This document shows, in pieces, positions 1 through 7,612 of a stretch of 64,000 nucleotides of DNA (position 1 is the first letter of the stretch; each line of letters opens with the position of its first letter). The position numbers were made by a program, and so were the translations under genes. A model generated the notes under the pieces. That model ran no database searches. It saw only the letters and a program-made list of their open reading frames with translations, and was not told the origin of the DNA. Origin of the DNA: F23-B02 sp963613665 (lineage in GTDB: Bacteria > Bacillota > Clostridia > Oscillospirales > Oscillospiraceae); NCBI GenBank assembly GCA_963613665.1, contig CAVEAL010000001.1, forward strand, positions 1 through 64,000. Reading direction: 5' to 3'.

Positions 1-455
1 TTTTTTGAGGCGATTTGAAACCGTTCCTATACGCTTTTTGCGTGCGCCCGGTTTTTCGGTGGCGCATTGATTCCCTGCCTATACGTTTATTGCGTGAACC
101 CGGTATCGAAACAATGGTGGAAACTACGTCGTTTCGCGTAACAAAAGTACGCAGCAATGTTAAGCATCCGTCTTCCTCTGTCACGGTTTTCACCGCAGCT
201 TCCGGTCGGGACACCGCAAAAACCGTATCGGTACTGCGCGGCAGCGCCTCCAAAAAGCCTTCCTCTGTCACGGTTTTTGCCGCAGCTTCCGGTCGGGACA
301 CCGCAAAAACCGTATCGGTACTGTGCAGCAGCGCCTCCAAAAAGGCTTCCCCTCAAGGGGAAGCCATGAGCGCACTCATGCAGTGCGGAATGTTTTCATT
401 TTCGATACAGGGTACCGGCAATCACCGTACAGCTGCGGCCTCAATGTGCCTCCAG
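1..455. repeat. 88-bp-family repeat cluster, locus 1
   Basis: Two forward units (starting about 1 and 58, the first truncated) are followed by two inverted units in tandem with an 87-bp period (172-258 and 259-345, both ending GCGCCTCCAAAAAG). A short CTTCCCCTCAAGGGGAAG palindrome (346-364) follows, then a further inverted unit (about 396-453) that contains the stop codon of the permease on the minus strand. No coding function is likely; apparent reading frames here are translations of the repeat. Confidence 0.85.
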
Positions 456-1868
456 AGATCTGCGGCGGCGTTCGAAGATGTAGCCGATGAGCATGTCGGC
501 TGCGAAGAAGAGCAGGAAGCCGACACACTGCTTCCAGCCGTAGCCCGTCCAGATCGCGTAGCAGAAGAACAGGCAGCAGGCGACGCCCAGCGCGGGGAGC
601 ACAAAGCGCTTGACGGGATGCAGCTCCTTGGCCTTGACCATAAGTCCGATCATCATGGGGATGTACATGAGGTACAGGCAGATGATGCCGATCTCGTCCG
701 GCTCCCATGCGAACCACTCGCTCGAGTGCACGGCGCCGAACAGTCCGGGGCCGCCCATCCACATCATGACCGTCCACGCATACCAGAATCCGGCGAGCAT
801 CATGCCGACGACGGAGGACTTGATCGCAAAGTTGTTCTGCTCGTCAATGTGTCCGAAGAAGCTTGGGCTCGGGCCCATGCCGCGTGCGGAAACGGAGTAC
901 ATGCTGCGGCAGGAGGCCATGATCAGGCCGTTCATCGTGCCGAGGCAGGAGATGGTGATGAAAACATAGACGATCGTGCCGACGGTCGAGCCGAACAGCG
1001 TCGAAAATGCGATGCGCGGCAGGCTCTCGCCGAACGGCCAGGTGGCAATGATCGTGCCGACGTCGCCGACGATGCTCATTGCCCATATGTAAAGCGAGTA
1101 GATGATTATCGTGACCAGTGCGCCGATGACGAGCGCACGGGGCAGGTTCTTCTTGGAGTCCTTGAGCTCGGAGTTGATGCTCGTTGCGAGTATCCAGCCC
1201 TCGTACGCGAAGGCAAAGCCGACGATGGCCTTGAAGAAGCCCGAGCCGTCAACGGCGACGTAATCGGGGGAATTGACGTAGTTGAGCACCTCCAGCGTCG
1301 TGCCGTTAACAAGTCCCGCGACGGTACCGACAACACCCATGAGGATCAGCGGAATGAGCTTGATGACCGTCATGCCGACCTGAAGCTTGCCGGCAAGCTT
1401 GGGGCTGAGCGCATTGATGCCGTAGCCGATCATCAGAAAGCCCGCGCCCACGCCGATCGCAACGGCGTTGACCTGACCGTTTGCAAAGTCGATGGCCGAA
1501 ATGCCGAACAGCTGCAAAAACATCATAGCCGAGAAGAAGGCCAGCATCGAGGCCAGCGCCGGAGCGTAGATCGTCGTCATGAACCAGCCGACATAGTAGG
1601 CGTACTTGGGTCCGAGCGCAAGCTCGGCGTAGTCAACGACGCCGTTTACCTTTTCGTACTTGCTGCCGAGCGTCGCGAAAACCAGCGAGCAGATAATGCA
1701 TATGAGGCCGACGATGCCGACGACCGCTATGCCCTGCAGAAGGTTGCCGCCCGTCAGCGACAGGACCTTGCCGCCCTTGATAAAGACACCGGAGCCGATG
1801 ACGATGCCGATGACCATGGATATCGCGGTGGGCAGGCCGTAGCGCTTTTCCATTTTGTTGTTGTCCAT
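441..1868 (-). CDS. APC-superfamily amino acid permease
   Basis: A 475-residue polytopic membrane protein, the usual length for an APC-type secondary amino acid transporter. The N-terminus has the family signature around residues 12-30 (SMVIGIVIGSGVFIKGG), followed by about 12 hydrophobic segments. It probably imports or exchanges amino acids with H+ or another amino acid; the substrate cannot be read from sequence. It stands alone, divergent from rplJL, with its own promoter (1929-1957). The last five codons (Leu-Glu-Ala-His-stop) lie inside an inverted copy of the dispersed repeat, so the original C-terminus may have been changed. The tail before this is Arg-rich and cytoplasmic. Confidence 0.85.
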   Translation of the reverse strand: MDNNKMEKRYGLPTAISMVIGIVIGSGVFIKGGKVLSLTGGNLLQGIAVVGIVGLICIICSLVFATLGSKYEKVNGVVDYAELALGPKYAYYVGWFMTTIYAPALASMLAFFSAMMFLQLFGISAIDFANGQVNAVAIGVGAGFLMIGYGINALSPKLAGKLQVGMTVIKLIPLILMGVVGTVAGLVNGTTLEVLNYVNSPDYVAVDGSGFFKAIVGFAFAYEGWILATSINSELKDSKKNLPRALVIGALVTIIIYSLYIWAMSIVGDVGTIIATWPFGESLPRIAFSTLFGSTVGTIVYVFITISCLGTMNGLIMASCRSMYSVSARGMGPSPSFFGHIDEQNNFAIKSSVVGMMLAGFWYAWTVMMWMGGPGLFGAVHSSEWFAWEPDEIGIICLYLMYIPMMIGLMVKAKELHPVKRFVLPALGVACCLFFCYAIWTGYGWKQCVGFLLFFAADMLIGYIFERRRRSLEAH

Positions 1869-1928
1869 TTGTTCTCTCCTGTAATTCTTTCTCTGTACAT
1901 TACTTTTTTCATTTAAAGTAACACTTCA

Positions 1929-1957
1929 ATGATACGACAGATCACTGAAATTGTCAA
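1929..1957 (-). promoter_or_regulatory. Sigma-A promoter of the APC permease
   Basis: On the minus strand TTGACA (1957-1952) and TATCAT (1934-1929) are separated by 17 bp, with the permease ATG about 60 bp downstream. It is back to back with the rplJL promoter. Confidence 0.6.
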
Positions 1958-1991
1958 CAGCATCTCCCCTCCGGTGCGGCCGCAAAAAAGC

Positions 1992-2020
1992 TTGACAAAC
2001 GCGGAAGATTCTGATATTAT
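1992..2020 (+). promoter_or_regulatory. Sigma-A promoter of rplJ-rplL
   Basis: TTGACA (1992-1997), 17-bp spacer, TATTAT (2015-2020). The expected transcription start near 2027 begins the L10 leader. Confidence 0.8.
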
Positions 2021-2025
2021 TATCG

Positions 2026-2150
2026 GGCGCTCCAAAGACAGCAGGTATCTTATGGTGTAAATCCTGCCGAGGATGGCATCATATTTTGATTGCTTACAGC
2101 CTCCGTGTCCTGGGACAGGGAGGTTTTCTTTTTGAGCGTGAACATCAGTG
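2026..2150 (+). ncRNA. Ribosomal protein L10 leader with intrinsic attenuator
   Basis: The 5' UTR of rplJ has the layout of the L10 leader: a CCAAAGACAGCAGG element pairing with AATCCTGCCGAGG across a bulge, then a terminator-like hairpin (2100-2110 with 2113-2123) followed by a T-rich run (2124-2133). In this family free L10(L12) complex binds the kink-turn region and lowers L10/L12 synthesis. The position, 20-140 nt before rplJ, fits. The boundaries are approximate. Confidence 0.8.
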
Positions 2151-2168
2151 TGGAGGTGAAAAACACAC

Positions 2169-2696
2169 ATGCCTAACGCAAAGGTTCTCAGCGAGAAGCA
2201 GGCGATAGTAGAAGCACTCGTCGAGCGCATCAACGCAGCAAGCGCAGGTATTCTGGTCGATTATCAGGGTATCACCGTGGCCGAAGATACGGCTCTGCGT
2301 ACCGAGATGCGCAAGGAGGGCGTTGACTACACCGTCGTCAAGAACACCCTTACCAGGATCGCTGTTGATAAGGTCGGAATGAAGGAACTCGATCCCGTCC
2401 TCAACGGCAGCACATCCCTGGCAACCAGCACCGAGGATCCCATCGCTCCGTTCCGTATCATCAGCGATTACTCCAAGAAGCTCGGCGACAGATTCAATGT
2501 CAAGGCGGCTTTCATGGAGGGCAAGATCCTCAGCGAGCAGGAGATAGCAGAGCTGTCCACGCTCACCAGCAAGAACGACCTGTACTCGAAGCTGGCAGGC
2601 TCCCTGAACGCGATCATGGGCGGCCTTGCAGTTGCTCTGAGCGAAGTCGTCGAGCAGAAGGGCGGCGCAGCCGCTCCGGCAGAAGCAGCGGAATAA
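2169..2696 (+). CDS. rplJ: 50S ribosomal protein L10
   Basis: A 175-residue L10, the stalk base that binds 23S rRNA and carries L7/L12 dimers. The N-terminus (KQAIVEALVERI, AGILVDYQG) and the TVVKNTLTRIA segment are typical. The Ala/Glu-rich C-terminal helix (AVALSEVVEQKGGAAAPAE) is the L7/L12 dock. The start is fixed by GGAGGTG at 2152-2158, 10 nt before the ATG. It is followed after 36 nt by rplL. The leader upstream implies autogenous control. Confidence 0.97.
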   Translation: MPNAKVLSEKQAIVEALVERINAASAGILVDYQGITVAEDTALRTEMRKEGVDYTVVKNTLTRIAVDKVGMKELDPVLNGSTSLATSTEDPIAPFRIISDYSKKLGDRFNVKAAFMEGKILSEQEIAELSTLTSKNDLYSKLAGSLNAIMGGLAVALSEVVEQKGGAAAPAEAAE

Positions 2697-2732
2697 TCGC
2701 TGCACCAAACATTAAAATTGGAGGAAATTATA

Positions 2733-3104
2733 ATGGCAAGCGAAAAAATCACCGCCATGATCGACGAGATCAAGGCTCTTTCCGTTCTCGAGCTCAAGGA
2801 GCTCGTTGATGAGATCTGCGAGACCTTCGGCGTCTCCGCAGTTGCAGCAGCAGCTCCCGCAGCAGGCGGCGCAGCAGAGGCTGTCGCAGAGAAGACCGAG
2901 TTCGACGTTGTTATGACCAGCTTCGGCGCAGAGAAGATCAAGGTCATCAAGGAGATCCGCGGCATCACAGGTCTGGGCCTGGCAGAGGCAAAGGCACTTG
3001 TCGAGAAGGCTCCCGTTGCCGTCAAGGAAGGCGTTTCCAAGGAAGACGCAGAGGCTCTCAAGGCTCAGCTCGAGGCAGTCGGCGCAGCAGTCGAGATCAA
3101 GTAA
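2733..3104 (+). CDS. rplL: 50S ribosomal protein L7/L12
   Basis: A 123-residue acidic stalk protein. An N-terminal dimerisation domain (about 1-35) is joined by an Ala-rich hinge to a C-terminal factor-binding domain with the conserved KIKVIKEIRGITGLGLAEAK stretch. The ATG at 2733 is chosen over an upstream in-frame TTG at 2718 because GGAGG (2720-2724) lies 8 nt before the ATG and overlaps the TTG. It is co-transcribed with rplJ and ends at a strong terminator. The usual downstream neighbour rpoB is absent. Confidence 0.97.
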   Translation: MASEKITAMIDEIKALSVLELKELVDEICETFGVSAVAAAAPAAGGAAEAVAEKTEFDVVMTSFGAEKIKVIKEIRGITGLGLAEAKALVEKAPVAVKEGVSKEDAEALKAQLEAVGAAVEIK

Positions 3105-3123
3105 GAAATTACTTCATATGCGC

Positions 3124-3156
3124 AAAACCTCCGTTCGCAGCAACGGAGGTTTTTTG
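3124..3156 (+). terminator. Intrinsic terminator after rplL
   Basis: A 10-bp perfect stem (3126-3135 with 3142-3151), 6-nt loop and a T run. It closes the rplJL transcript before the next promoter. Confidence 0.9.
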
Positions 3157-3180
3157 CGTCCTTATGCCGCACCGAAAAAG

Positions 3181-3209
3181 TTGACAACGGCCGCGGCAGA
3201 GGATATATT
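3181..3209 (+). promoter_or_regulatory. Sigma-A promoter of the CLC transporter
   Basis: TTGACA (3181-3186), 17-bp spacer, TATATT (3204-3209). It lies between the rplL terminator and the CLC start. Confidence 0.75.
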
Positions 3210-3250
3210 TAAATGTTGTCCGTAATTACTGATATTCCGGAGGTGAGAAC

Positions 3251-4504
3251 GTGGATAAATTAAAAGACGGCGCCGTCAGTGCGGGGAAATATTTCCGGAC
3301 CTTCTGCCGCTGGGTGCTGCTGTCGGTCGTAACGGGGCTCGTGTGCGGGCTGGTCGGCTCCGCGTTCCACCTGACCGTTGACTTCGCCACGCGCTTTCGC
3401 AGTCTGCATCCGTGGCTGCTGTTCCTGCTGCCCGTCGGCGGCCTTGCCGTCGCGTTCATTTACCGCGTCAGCAAAATGGAGGGCGAGGGCACGAATAACA
3501 TCATCGACTCGATCCACGACGGCGAGAAGGTGCCGATCATGCTCGTGCCGGTCATTTTTGCCGCGACGGCGATCACGCACCTCGTCGGCGGCTCTGCCGG
3601 ACGCGAGGGCGCGGCATTGCAGATCGGCGGCGGCATCGGCTACCGCGTCGGGCGGCTCCTGAAGCTCGACGAGAAGGATATGCGCCTTGTCACGCTCTGC
3701 GGCATGAGCGCGGTGTTCGCGGCACTGTTCGGAACTCCGTTGACCGCAACGATATTCGCGCTTGAGGTCATATCGGTCGGCATACTGTACTATTCGGGGC
3801 TGATCCCCTGCCTCGTCGCGTCGGTCACGGCCTACGCGGTGTCGCTGCTGTTCGGCATCGCGCCGATGCGCTATTCGGTGGCTCTCGAGCCGCTGGAGCT
3901 CGGTCTTGCGCTGCGCGTGTGCGCACTGGCGGTGGTCTGTGCACTCGTGAGCATCGTGTTCTGCGTCGCCATGCACAGGACGGAGCGCTTTGCGGCAAAA
4001 ACCGTCAAAAACAGCTATCTGCGCGCATTTGCCGGCGGCCTTATCGTCATTGCCCTCACGCTCATCGTCGGTGACACGAGCTACAACGGCATCGGCACGG
4101 ACGTAATTGCCTCCGCGCTCGGCGAGGGCAGGGCTCCGACGTGGGGCTTCGTGTGGAAGATAGTTTTCACCGCCGTGACCATCGGCTTCGGCTTCAAGGG
4201 CGGCGAGATAGTACCGACGATGTTCATCGGCGCCGCGCTCGGCTGCACCGTCGGGCCGCTGCTGGGCATACCGGCGCAGTTTGCCGCCGCGATCGCGCTG
4301 GTCGCCGTGTTCTGCGGCGCGGTCAACTGCCCGATCGCGTCGATCATACTCTCGGTCGAGCTGTTCGGCTCGGGTGAGCTGCTGTATTTCGCGCTCGCCT
4401 GCGGCATCGCCTATATGCTCTCGGGCTACTTCGGCCTGTACAGCAGCCAGAAGATCATGTACTCCAAAACCCGCGCCGAGTTCATCAACCGCTACGCCAA
4501 GTAG
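3251..4504 (+). CDS. CLC-family anion channel/antiporter (possibly fluoride type)
   Basis: A 417-residue CLC protein. The anion-pathway motifs are GSAGREGA (114-121, with the gating glutamate), GTPLTATIFALE and GGEIVPTMFIGAALG. At the position of the usual GSGIP selectivity motif it reads GEGTNN (78-83): the canonical serine is replaced by Glu and followed by Asn-Asn. An Asn-Asn signature here is, from memory, characteristic of bacterial CLC-F fluoride/proton antiporters, so fluoride export is plausible. No fluoride riboswitch is visible upstream. GTG start with GGAGGTG just upstream. The stop is 8 nt before a repeat unit. Confidence 0.8.
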   Translation: MDKLKDGAVSAGKYFRTFCRWVLLSVVTGLVCGLVGSAFHLTVDFATRFRSLHPWLLFLLPVGGLAVAFIYRVSKMEGEGTNNIIDSIHDGEKVPIMLVPVIFAATAITHLVGGSAGREGAALQIGGGIGYRVGRLLKLDEKDMRLVTLCGMSAVFAALFGTPLTATIFALEVISVGILYYSGLIPCLVASVTAYAVSLLFGIAPMRYSVALEPLELGLALRVCALAVVCALVSIVFCVAMHRTERFAAKTVKNSYLRAFAGGLIVIALTLIVGDTSYNGIGTDVIASALGEGRAPTWGFVWKIVFTAVTIGFGFKGGEIVPTMFIGAALGCTVGPLLGIPAQFAAAIALVAVFCGAVNCPIASIILSVELFGSGELLYFALACGIAYMLSGYFGLYSSQKIMYSKTRAEFINRYAK

Positions 4505-4507
4505 TTT

Positions 4508-4700
4508 TAGTGGCGCATTGAAGCACCTACCTATACACATATTGCGTCAGCCCGGTATCGAAGATGCCGGCGAAACCGTTTTTTGCGCCGCGCCATTGTA
4601 GGGAATGGGCTTGCCCATTCAGCTTGTGAGGGTTTTCTCTGCATCCACCGGTCTGGATACCACAAAAAGCATCGGCACAATGTAAAAGAGACTCTAAAAA
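4508..4700. repeat. 88-bp-family repeat, diverged copy (locus 2)
   Basis: It starts with GTGGCGCATTGAAG and continues through CCTATAC and TATTGCGTCAGCCCGG. The distal part is a decayed inverted arm (ACCGGTCTGGATACC, CACAAAAAGCATCGG, ending near CTCTAAAAA). It fills the gap between converging genes and is the most eroded two-armed copy here. Confidence 0.65.
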
Positions 4701-4731
4701 AGAGAGAGTGCAGATTTTGCACTCTCTTATT
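4700..4731. terminator. Bidirectional terminator between CLC and the minus-strand pair
   Basis: Stem AGAGAGTGCA (4703-4712) with TGCACTCTCT (4718-4727), flanked by A and T runs. It belongs to the recurring GTGCAG...CTGCAC terminator family of this window. Confidence 0.75.
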
Positions 4732-4755
4732 ATTTACATTGCCGTGTCAAGAGCA

Positions 4756-5748
4756 TCACTGCTTTGTCAACCAATAGGCAGCCCCATCAACCCAATAGGT
4801 ATATCCACCGCCCAGGGACACGAATATGCCGACGCCCTCCGCGTTATCGTTTTTTGTATCCCATGAGATACTACCTCTGCCGCAGAAGTAAACGTTAGCT
4901 AAGTTACCATAAGATTTGGCATAGCTGTTATTATCCTCAAGATCGAGCACCTTCGTTTCCTGACCGTTTGAGGTGCTGGTAACACCGTCCTCAGTAAACT
5001 GCCAGCTCCAGACCAAGGTGACGGTATCGCTCTCCGGATCCACATCAAAAGAGATCACATCGACGGAGGTGCTGAACTTATCGTTTGAAAAAGAATATTT
5101 TCCGCACATATCCCATGTTTCTTTCAAACGCTCCCTTGTGGAATCCACCACATGCCAGCCTTCTTCGAGGTCAAAGCAGCAGCTTATATGCCAGCTGTCG
5201 CTCCACGAGCAAACGCTGTTCTCTTTGCCGGAAACAATGTACGAAAACGCGTGCCAGCTGCTCGTCATATCCACCGCGCCGGGTATGTAAGTATCGGCAT
5301 CGGTAGTCACCTTGAAATCAAGCTGCGCATTTTCTGCGCCGAGCTCCTCGTACTCGCTTTGTATATATGCCTTGGCGATGCTTTCGTCGCAGCCGTTTTT
5401 CGGCTCGTAAAAGGTGTCGCCGTCCTCATATTTCGAGAATGCCCATGTGTCGTTATGCTTCATATAGGTAAGCGACATGTTGCCGGTGTAGCTTGAGTCC
5501 GCGTTTTCGGCCGAATATTTGACGGAATATGAATATATGCCGAGCTCCTTATCGCACTCGGAGGAGAGTATTTCAATATCGGTGATTGAAAGCCCGGCGC
5601 GTCCGATGTCGGAATTATTAGCCGAAATGTCCGATATCAGCTGCTCCTCGGGAACGTCTTTATTCAGCACCCTGTCAAACGTGCCTTCATTATAAAATAC
5701 GAAAAGCACGATCATGATCAGCAGTACAAAGGGAATGAGTTTTTTCAT
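4756..5748 (-). CDS. Membrane-anchored hypothetical protein
   Basis: A 330-residue protein with a single N-terminal hydrophobic segment (about residues 4-20) and a large acidic, Ser/Tyr/Trp-rich extracytoplasmic part. No family is recognised. Cysteines are few (about six), and there is no lipobox. It lies 26 nt downstream of another small anchored protein on the same strand and is probably co-transcribed with it. Base composition looks more AT-rich than the neighbouring transport genes. Confidence 0.6.
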   Translation of the reverse strand: MKKLIPFVLLIMIVLFVFYNEGTFDRVLNKDVPEEQLISDISANNSDIGRAGLSITDIEILSSECDKELGIYSYSVKYSAENADSSYTGNMSLTYMKHNDTWAFSKYEDGDTFYEPKNGCDESIAKAYIQSEYEELGAENAQLDFKVTTDADTYIPGAVDMTSSWHAFSYIVSGKENSVCSWSDSWHISCCFDLEEGWHVVDSTRERLKETWDMCGKYSFSNDKFSTSVDVISFDVDPESDTVTLVWSWQFTEDGVTSTSNGQETKVLDLEDNNSYAKSYGNLANVYFCGRGSISWDTKNDNAEGVGIFVSLGGGYTYWVDGAAYWLTKQ

Positions 5749-5774
5749 TTACTTCTTGTCCTCCGCTGTTCCGA

Positions 5775-6149
5775 TTATTTGCGGCGAAGAATGATTTGCG
5801 CTTCATGCCCGTCTTCGTTCACGCTCAGCTTCATAATGTCTCCATCCAATTTGCAGTCAAAAGTTTCTCCCTCTATGGCGAGACGTCCTTTACTGTAGGA
5901 ATATACAGCGGTACTCGTTCTTCCGTTATAGCTGACTCTCTCCGCAGTGCCGTCATCATAGAATATGATGCTTGTCGGGTTAAACGTAATAGCTTCATAG
6001 TCCCCGTCAATGTTCACGCTCACAACGGCCCACTCGCCCTCGATATTGCTGCCAAAAGGGTCAAAAATCACGATCACCGCGGCGGCGACAATGATAAGAA
6101 TGATTATGCCTATGTACTTATCTTTGATCTTTTCGATTATCTCACTCAT
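5775..6149 (-). CDS. Small membrane-anchored hypothetical protein
   Basis: A 124-residue protein. A hydrophobic helix (about residues 13-30) is followed by a small beta-rich domain (GEWAVVSVNIDGDYEAITF, YDDGTAERVSYNG) reminiscent of small lipocalin-like domains in Clostridia. It is the first gene of a two-gene unit under the promoter at 6212-6240. Function unknown. Confidence 0.6.
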   Translation of the reverse strand: MSEIIEKIKDKYIGIIILIIVAAAVIVIFDPFGSNIEGEWAVVSVNIDGDYEAITFNPTSIIFYDDGTAERVSYNGRTSTAVYSYSKGRLAIEGETFDCKLDGDIMKLSVNEDGHEAQIILRRK

Positions 6150-6211
6150 ATTTTTCTCTCCCTATATCGTCTCAAAAATGCTGTGCTGGCTAAATAGACC
6201 ATCCAAAAATG

Positions 6212-6240
6212 ATAATAACATATTTAAAACGATGTGTCAA
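6212..6240 (-). promoter_or_regulatory. Sigma-A promoter of the 6149-4756 gene pair
   Basis: Minus strand TTGACA (6240-6235), 17-bp spacer, TATTAT (6217-6212), about 60 nt upstream of the ATG at 6149. Confidence 0.7.
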
Positions 6241-6313
6241 GCTCTACAACATCTGTGAAATGTATAATCGTTCGGACTGTTCGTTTATCCTTTTTTTCAA
6301 AGGAGCTGATAAA

Positions 6314-6625
6314 ATGGACAGTGTATTCGTGCGCGAGCGCATAACGAGCCTGAGAATGAAAAAGGGCGTTTCGGAGTATCAGATGAGCTACGACCTCGGC
6401 CACAGCAGAGGCTATATAAACAACATATCCTCCGGCAAAAGTCTGCCCTCGGTCGCGGAGCTTTTCGCGATATGTGACTATTTCGGAATAACTCCTTCCG
6501 AGTTTTTCGCTGATGGCGACGAAGACCCGAAGCTCGGCCGCGAGATAATAGATCTCATATCCCGGCTGGACAGCTCTGACCGGCAGCTCATGAAAAGCAT
6601 CGCGGAAAGACTGCTGCGAGAATAA
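6314..6625 (+). CDS. XRE-family transcriptional regulator
   Basis: A 103-residue protein made almost entirely of a helix-turn-helix domain (about residues 5-60; VSEYQMSYDLGHSRGYINNISSG) plus a short helical tail. The ATG at 6314 follows AGGAG (6301-6305) with 8-nt spacing, so an upstream in-frame ATG at 6209 is not used. It is divergent from the two membrane proteins and could regulate them. It ends just before a strong terminator. Confidence 0.8.
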   Translation: MDSVFVRERITSLRMKKGVSEYQMSYDLGHSRGYINNISSGKSLPSVAELFAICDYFGITPSEFFADGDEDPKLGREIIDLISRLDSSDRQLMKSIAERLLRE

Positions 6626-6641
6626 ATGTATAGCAAAAAAG

Positions 6642-6672
6642 AGAGCGCAGATTTAAATCTGCACTCTTTTTA
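6642..6672 (+). terminator. Terminator after the XRE gene
   Basis: A long stem (6642-6654 with 6655-6667, one C/A mismatch) followed by a T run; a GTGCAG-type family member. Confidence 0.8.
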
Positions 6673-6675
6673 TTT

Positions 6676-6721
6676 ACACCTCATCCGTCGGCTGTCGCCG
6701 ACACCTTCCCCTCAAGGGGAA
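6676..6721. repeat. ACCTCATCCGTCGGCTGTCG repeat (locus 3)
   Basis: The module runs from CACCTCATCCGTCGG to CCTTCCCCTCAAGGGGAA and also occurs at 13850-13893, 15485-15530 (variant) and 63450-63500, usually attached to the 88-bp units. Here it stands alone and abuts a broken zinc-ribbon reading frame. Confidence 0.75.
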
Positions 6722-6802
6722 TACCGGTCTTATTGTGACCGCTGCGGGCAGGCTCTTGATTGGACGTATTTCAAAAAAGCTCGTGTTGTATCTGTTGATT
6801 GA
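6722..6802 (+). pseudogene. 3' remnant of a small zinc-ribbon protein
   Basis: Reading from 6722 gives Tyr-Arg-Ser-Tyr-Cys-Asp-Arg-Cys-Gly-Gln-Ala-Leu-Asp-Trp and about a dozen more codons to a TGA. A CxxCGQxLDW ending is common at the C-terminus of small zinc-ribbon proteins. No start or upstream part exists, because the preceding sequence is the repeat. Interpreted as a gene tail cut off by repeat insertion; it could be chance. Confidence 0.3.
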
Positions 6803-6814
6803 ATATTTTTCTGC

Positions 6815-6841
6815 TCGCCTCTGCTTCGGCAGGGGCTTTTT
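6815..6841 (+). terminator. Terminator-like hairpin downstream of the zinc-ribbon remnant
   Basis: GCCTCTGC, TTCG loop, GCAGGGGC, then seven T. It is consistent with the terminator of the lost gene whose tail is at 6722-6802. Confidence 0.65.
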
Positions 6842-6917
6842 TTACTGCTTTTTTCTGTTTCCTCTCATTGCTCATTTTTCCCTTGACTTTTAAGGCCGGT
6901 CTGCCGGGCATAAAAAT

Positions 6918-6943
6918 ACCACCGGGGATTGCTCCCTGGTGGT
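6918..6943 (-). terminator. Terminator after the GNAT gene
   Basis: On the minus strand an 11-bp stem (6943-6933 with 6928-6918) around a GCAA loop, followed by ATTTTTA. Confidence 0.75.
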
Positions 6944-6986
6944 GAAATGAAAATAATTTGCTTGCAGCCCGACAAACCGGAATTTG

Positions 6987-7508
6987 TCAATATACCTTCT
7001 GCATGACAATGTCCTGCAAATAGTGGCTGAAATGTTCGTATTCGTCCAGACCCAGCATTTCCGGTGAACTCATAATAACAAGTTCATGTCCCGCATTTCC
7101 GCGATGATAGGCGGGATGAATATGAGAATATGGATTTGCCACAAATCCACAGCGTTCATAAAACCCCTTTCGGCGTATGGATATTTCGTCCACGGGCGGG
7201 TCTATTTCAAGAATCAAAGGAGTTGCCTGGTAGGCTTTCAAAATCTTCTGCCCATAATGCTTGTTCCGCAGGGACGGCAAAACGCAGAAATGTTCAATAT
7301 AAAAAGCTCCGCCAATATCCCAATACAGAATTTCACCCACAAATTTTCCGTTGTCGCAAATAACATCAAAGTGGTAGGCATCCTGCTGTAAAATGTGAAG
7401 CTGTGAAAGTTTTTCACGCTGTTCGTGGGCCGGAAAACTGATTCCGTAAAGGTCAATGGCCATCTGGTACAAGGTGTCATTTGATTGTGTAATTCGATGG
7501 ATCTCCAT
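6987..7508 (-). CDS. GNAT-family N-acetyltransferase
   Basis: A 173-residue acetyltransferase. The core covers about residues 35-130: FVGEILYWD strand, IEHFCVLPSLRNKHYGQKIL (the acetyl-CoA-binding R/Q-x-x-G-x-G/A region) and GFYERCGFV. The ATG at 7508 is chosen because GGAGG lies at the right spacing, although the frame stays open upstream. Base composition is visibly more AT-rich than the ZIP and SLH genes nearby, suggesting recent acquisition. The substrate is unknown. Confidence 0.8.
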   Translation of the reverse strand: MEIHRITQSNDTLYQMAIDLYGISFPAHEQREKLSQLHILQQDAYHFDVICDNGKFVGEILYWDIGGAFYIEHFCVLPSLRNKHYGQKILKAYQATPLILEIDPPVDEISIRRKGFYERCGFVANPYSHIHPAYHRGNAGHELVIMSSPEMLGLDEYEHFSHYLQDIVMQKVY

Positions 7509-7563
7509 TTTACGACTTCCTCCGCAAATCCCGATTGAGATTTCACCTGTTTTAAGAAATTTA

Positions 7564-7595
7564 ATACAGGTGCAGGCTATGTGATCTGCACTGTC
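7564..7595. terminator. Imperfect GTGCAG-type terminator copy
   Basis: ACAGGTGCAG...CTGCACTGT with one bulged base, then TCTTTTATTACGC. It is nearly identical, including the loop GGCTATG(TG)AT and the sequence beyond, to the hairpin at 15637-15670, so it looks like a copied element. It lies downstream of the lipoprotein gene on the minus strand. Confidence 0.5.
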
Positions 7596-7612
7596 TTTTA
7601 TTACGCTGCGGC

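Noticed and set aside
87..356. An 89-codon frame with an internal repeat (LFGGAAAQYRYGF twice)
   Set aside because: It is a translation of two tandem inverted 88-bp-family units; the duplication is of DNA, with no ribosome site and no coding evidence.
15..1916. A 633-codon open frame on the plus strand opposite the permease
   Set aside because: Its first part translates repeats and the rest is antisense to an obvious transporter. The product is His/Asp/Arg-rich without domain features, typical of shadow frames in GC-rich DNA.
3157..3250. Fluoride riboswitch before the CLC gene
   Set aside because: The conserved crcB-motif pseudoknot sequences are not found in the 90-nt leader.
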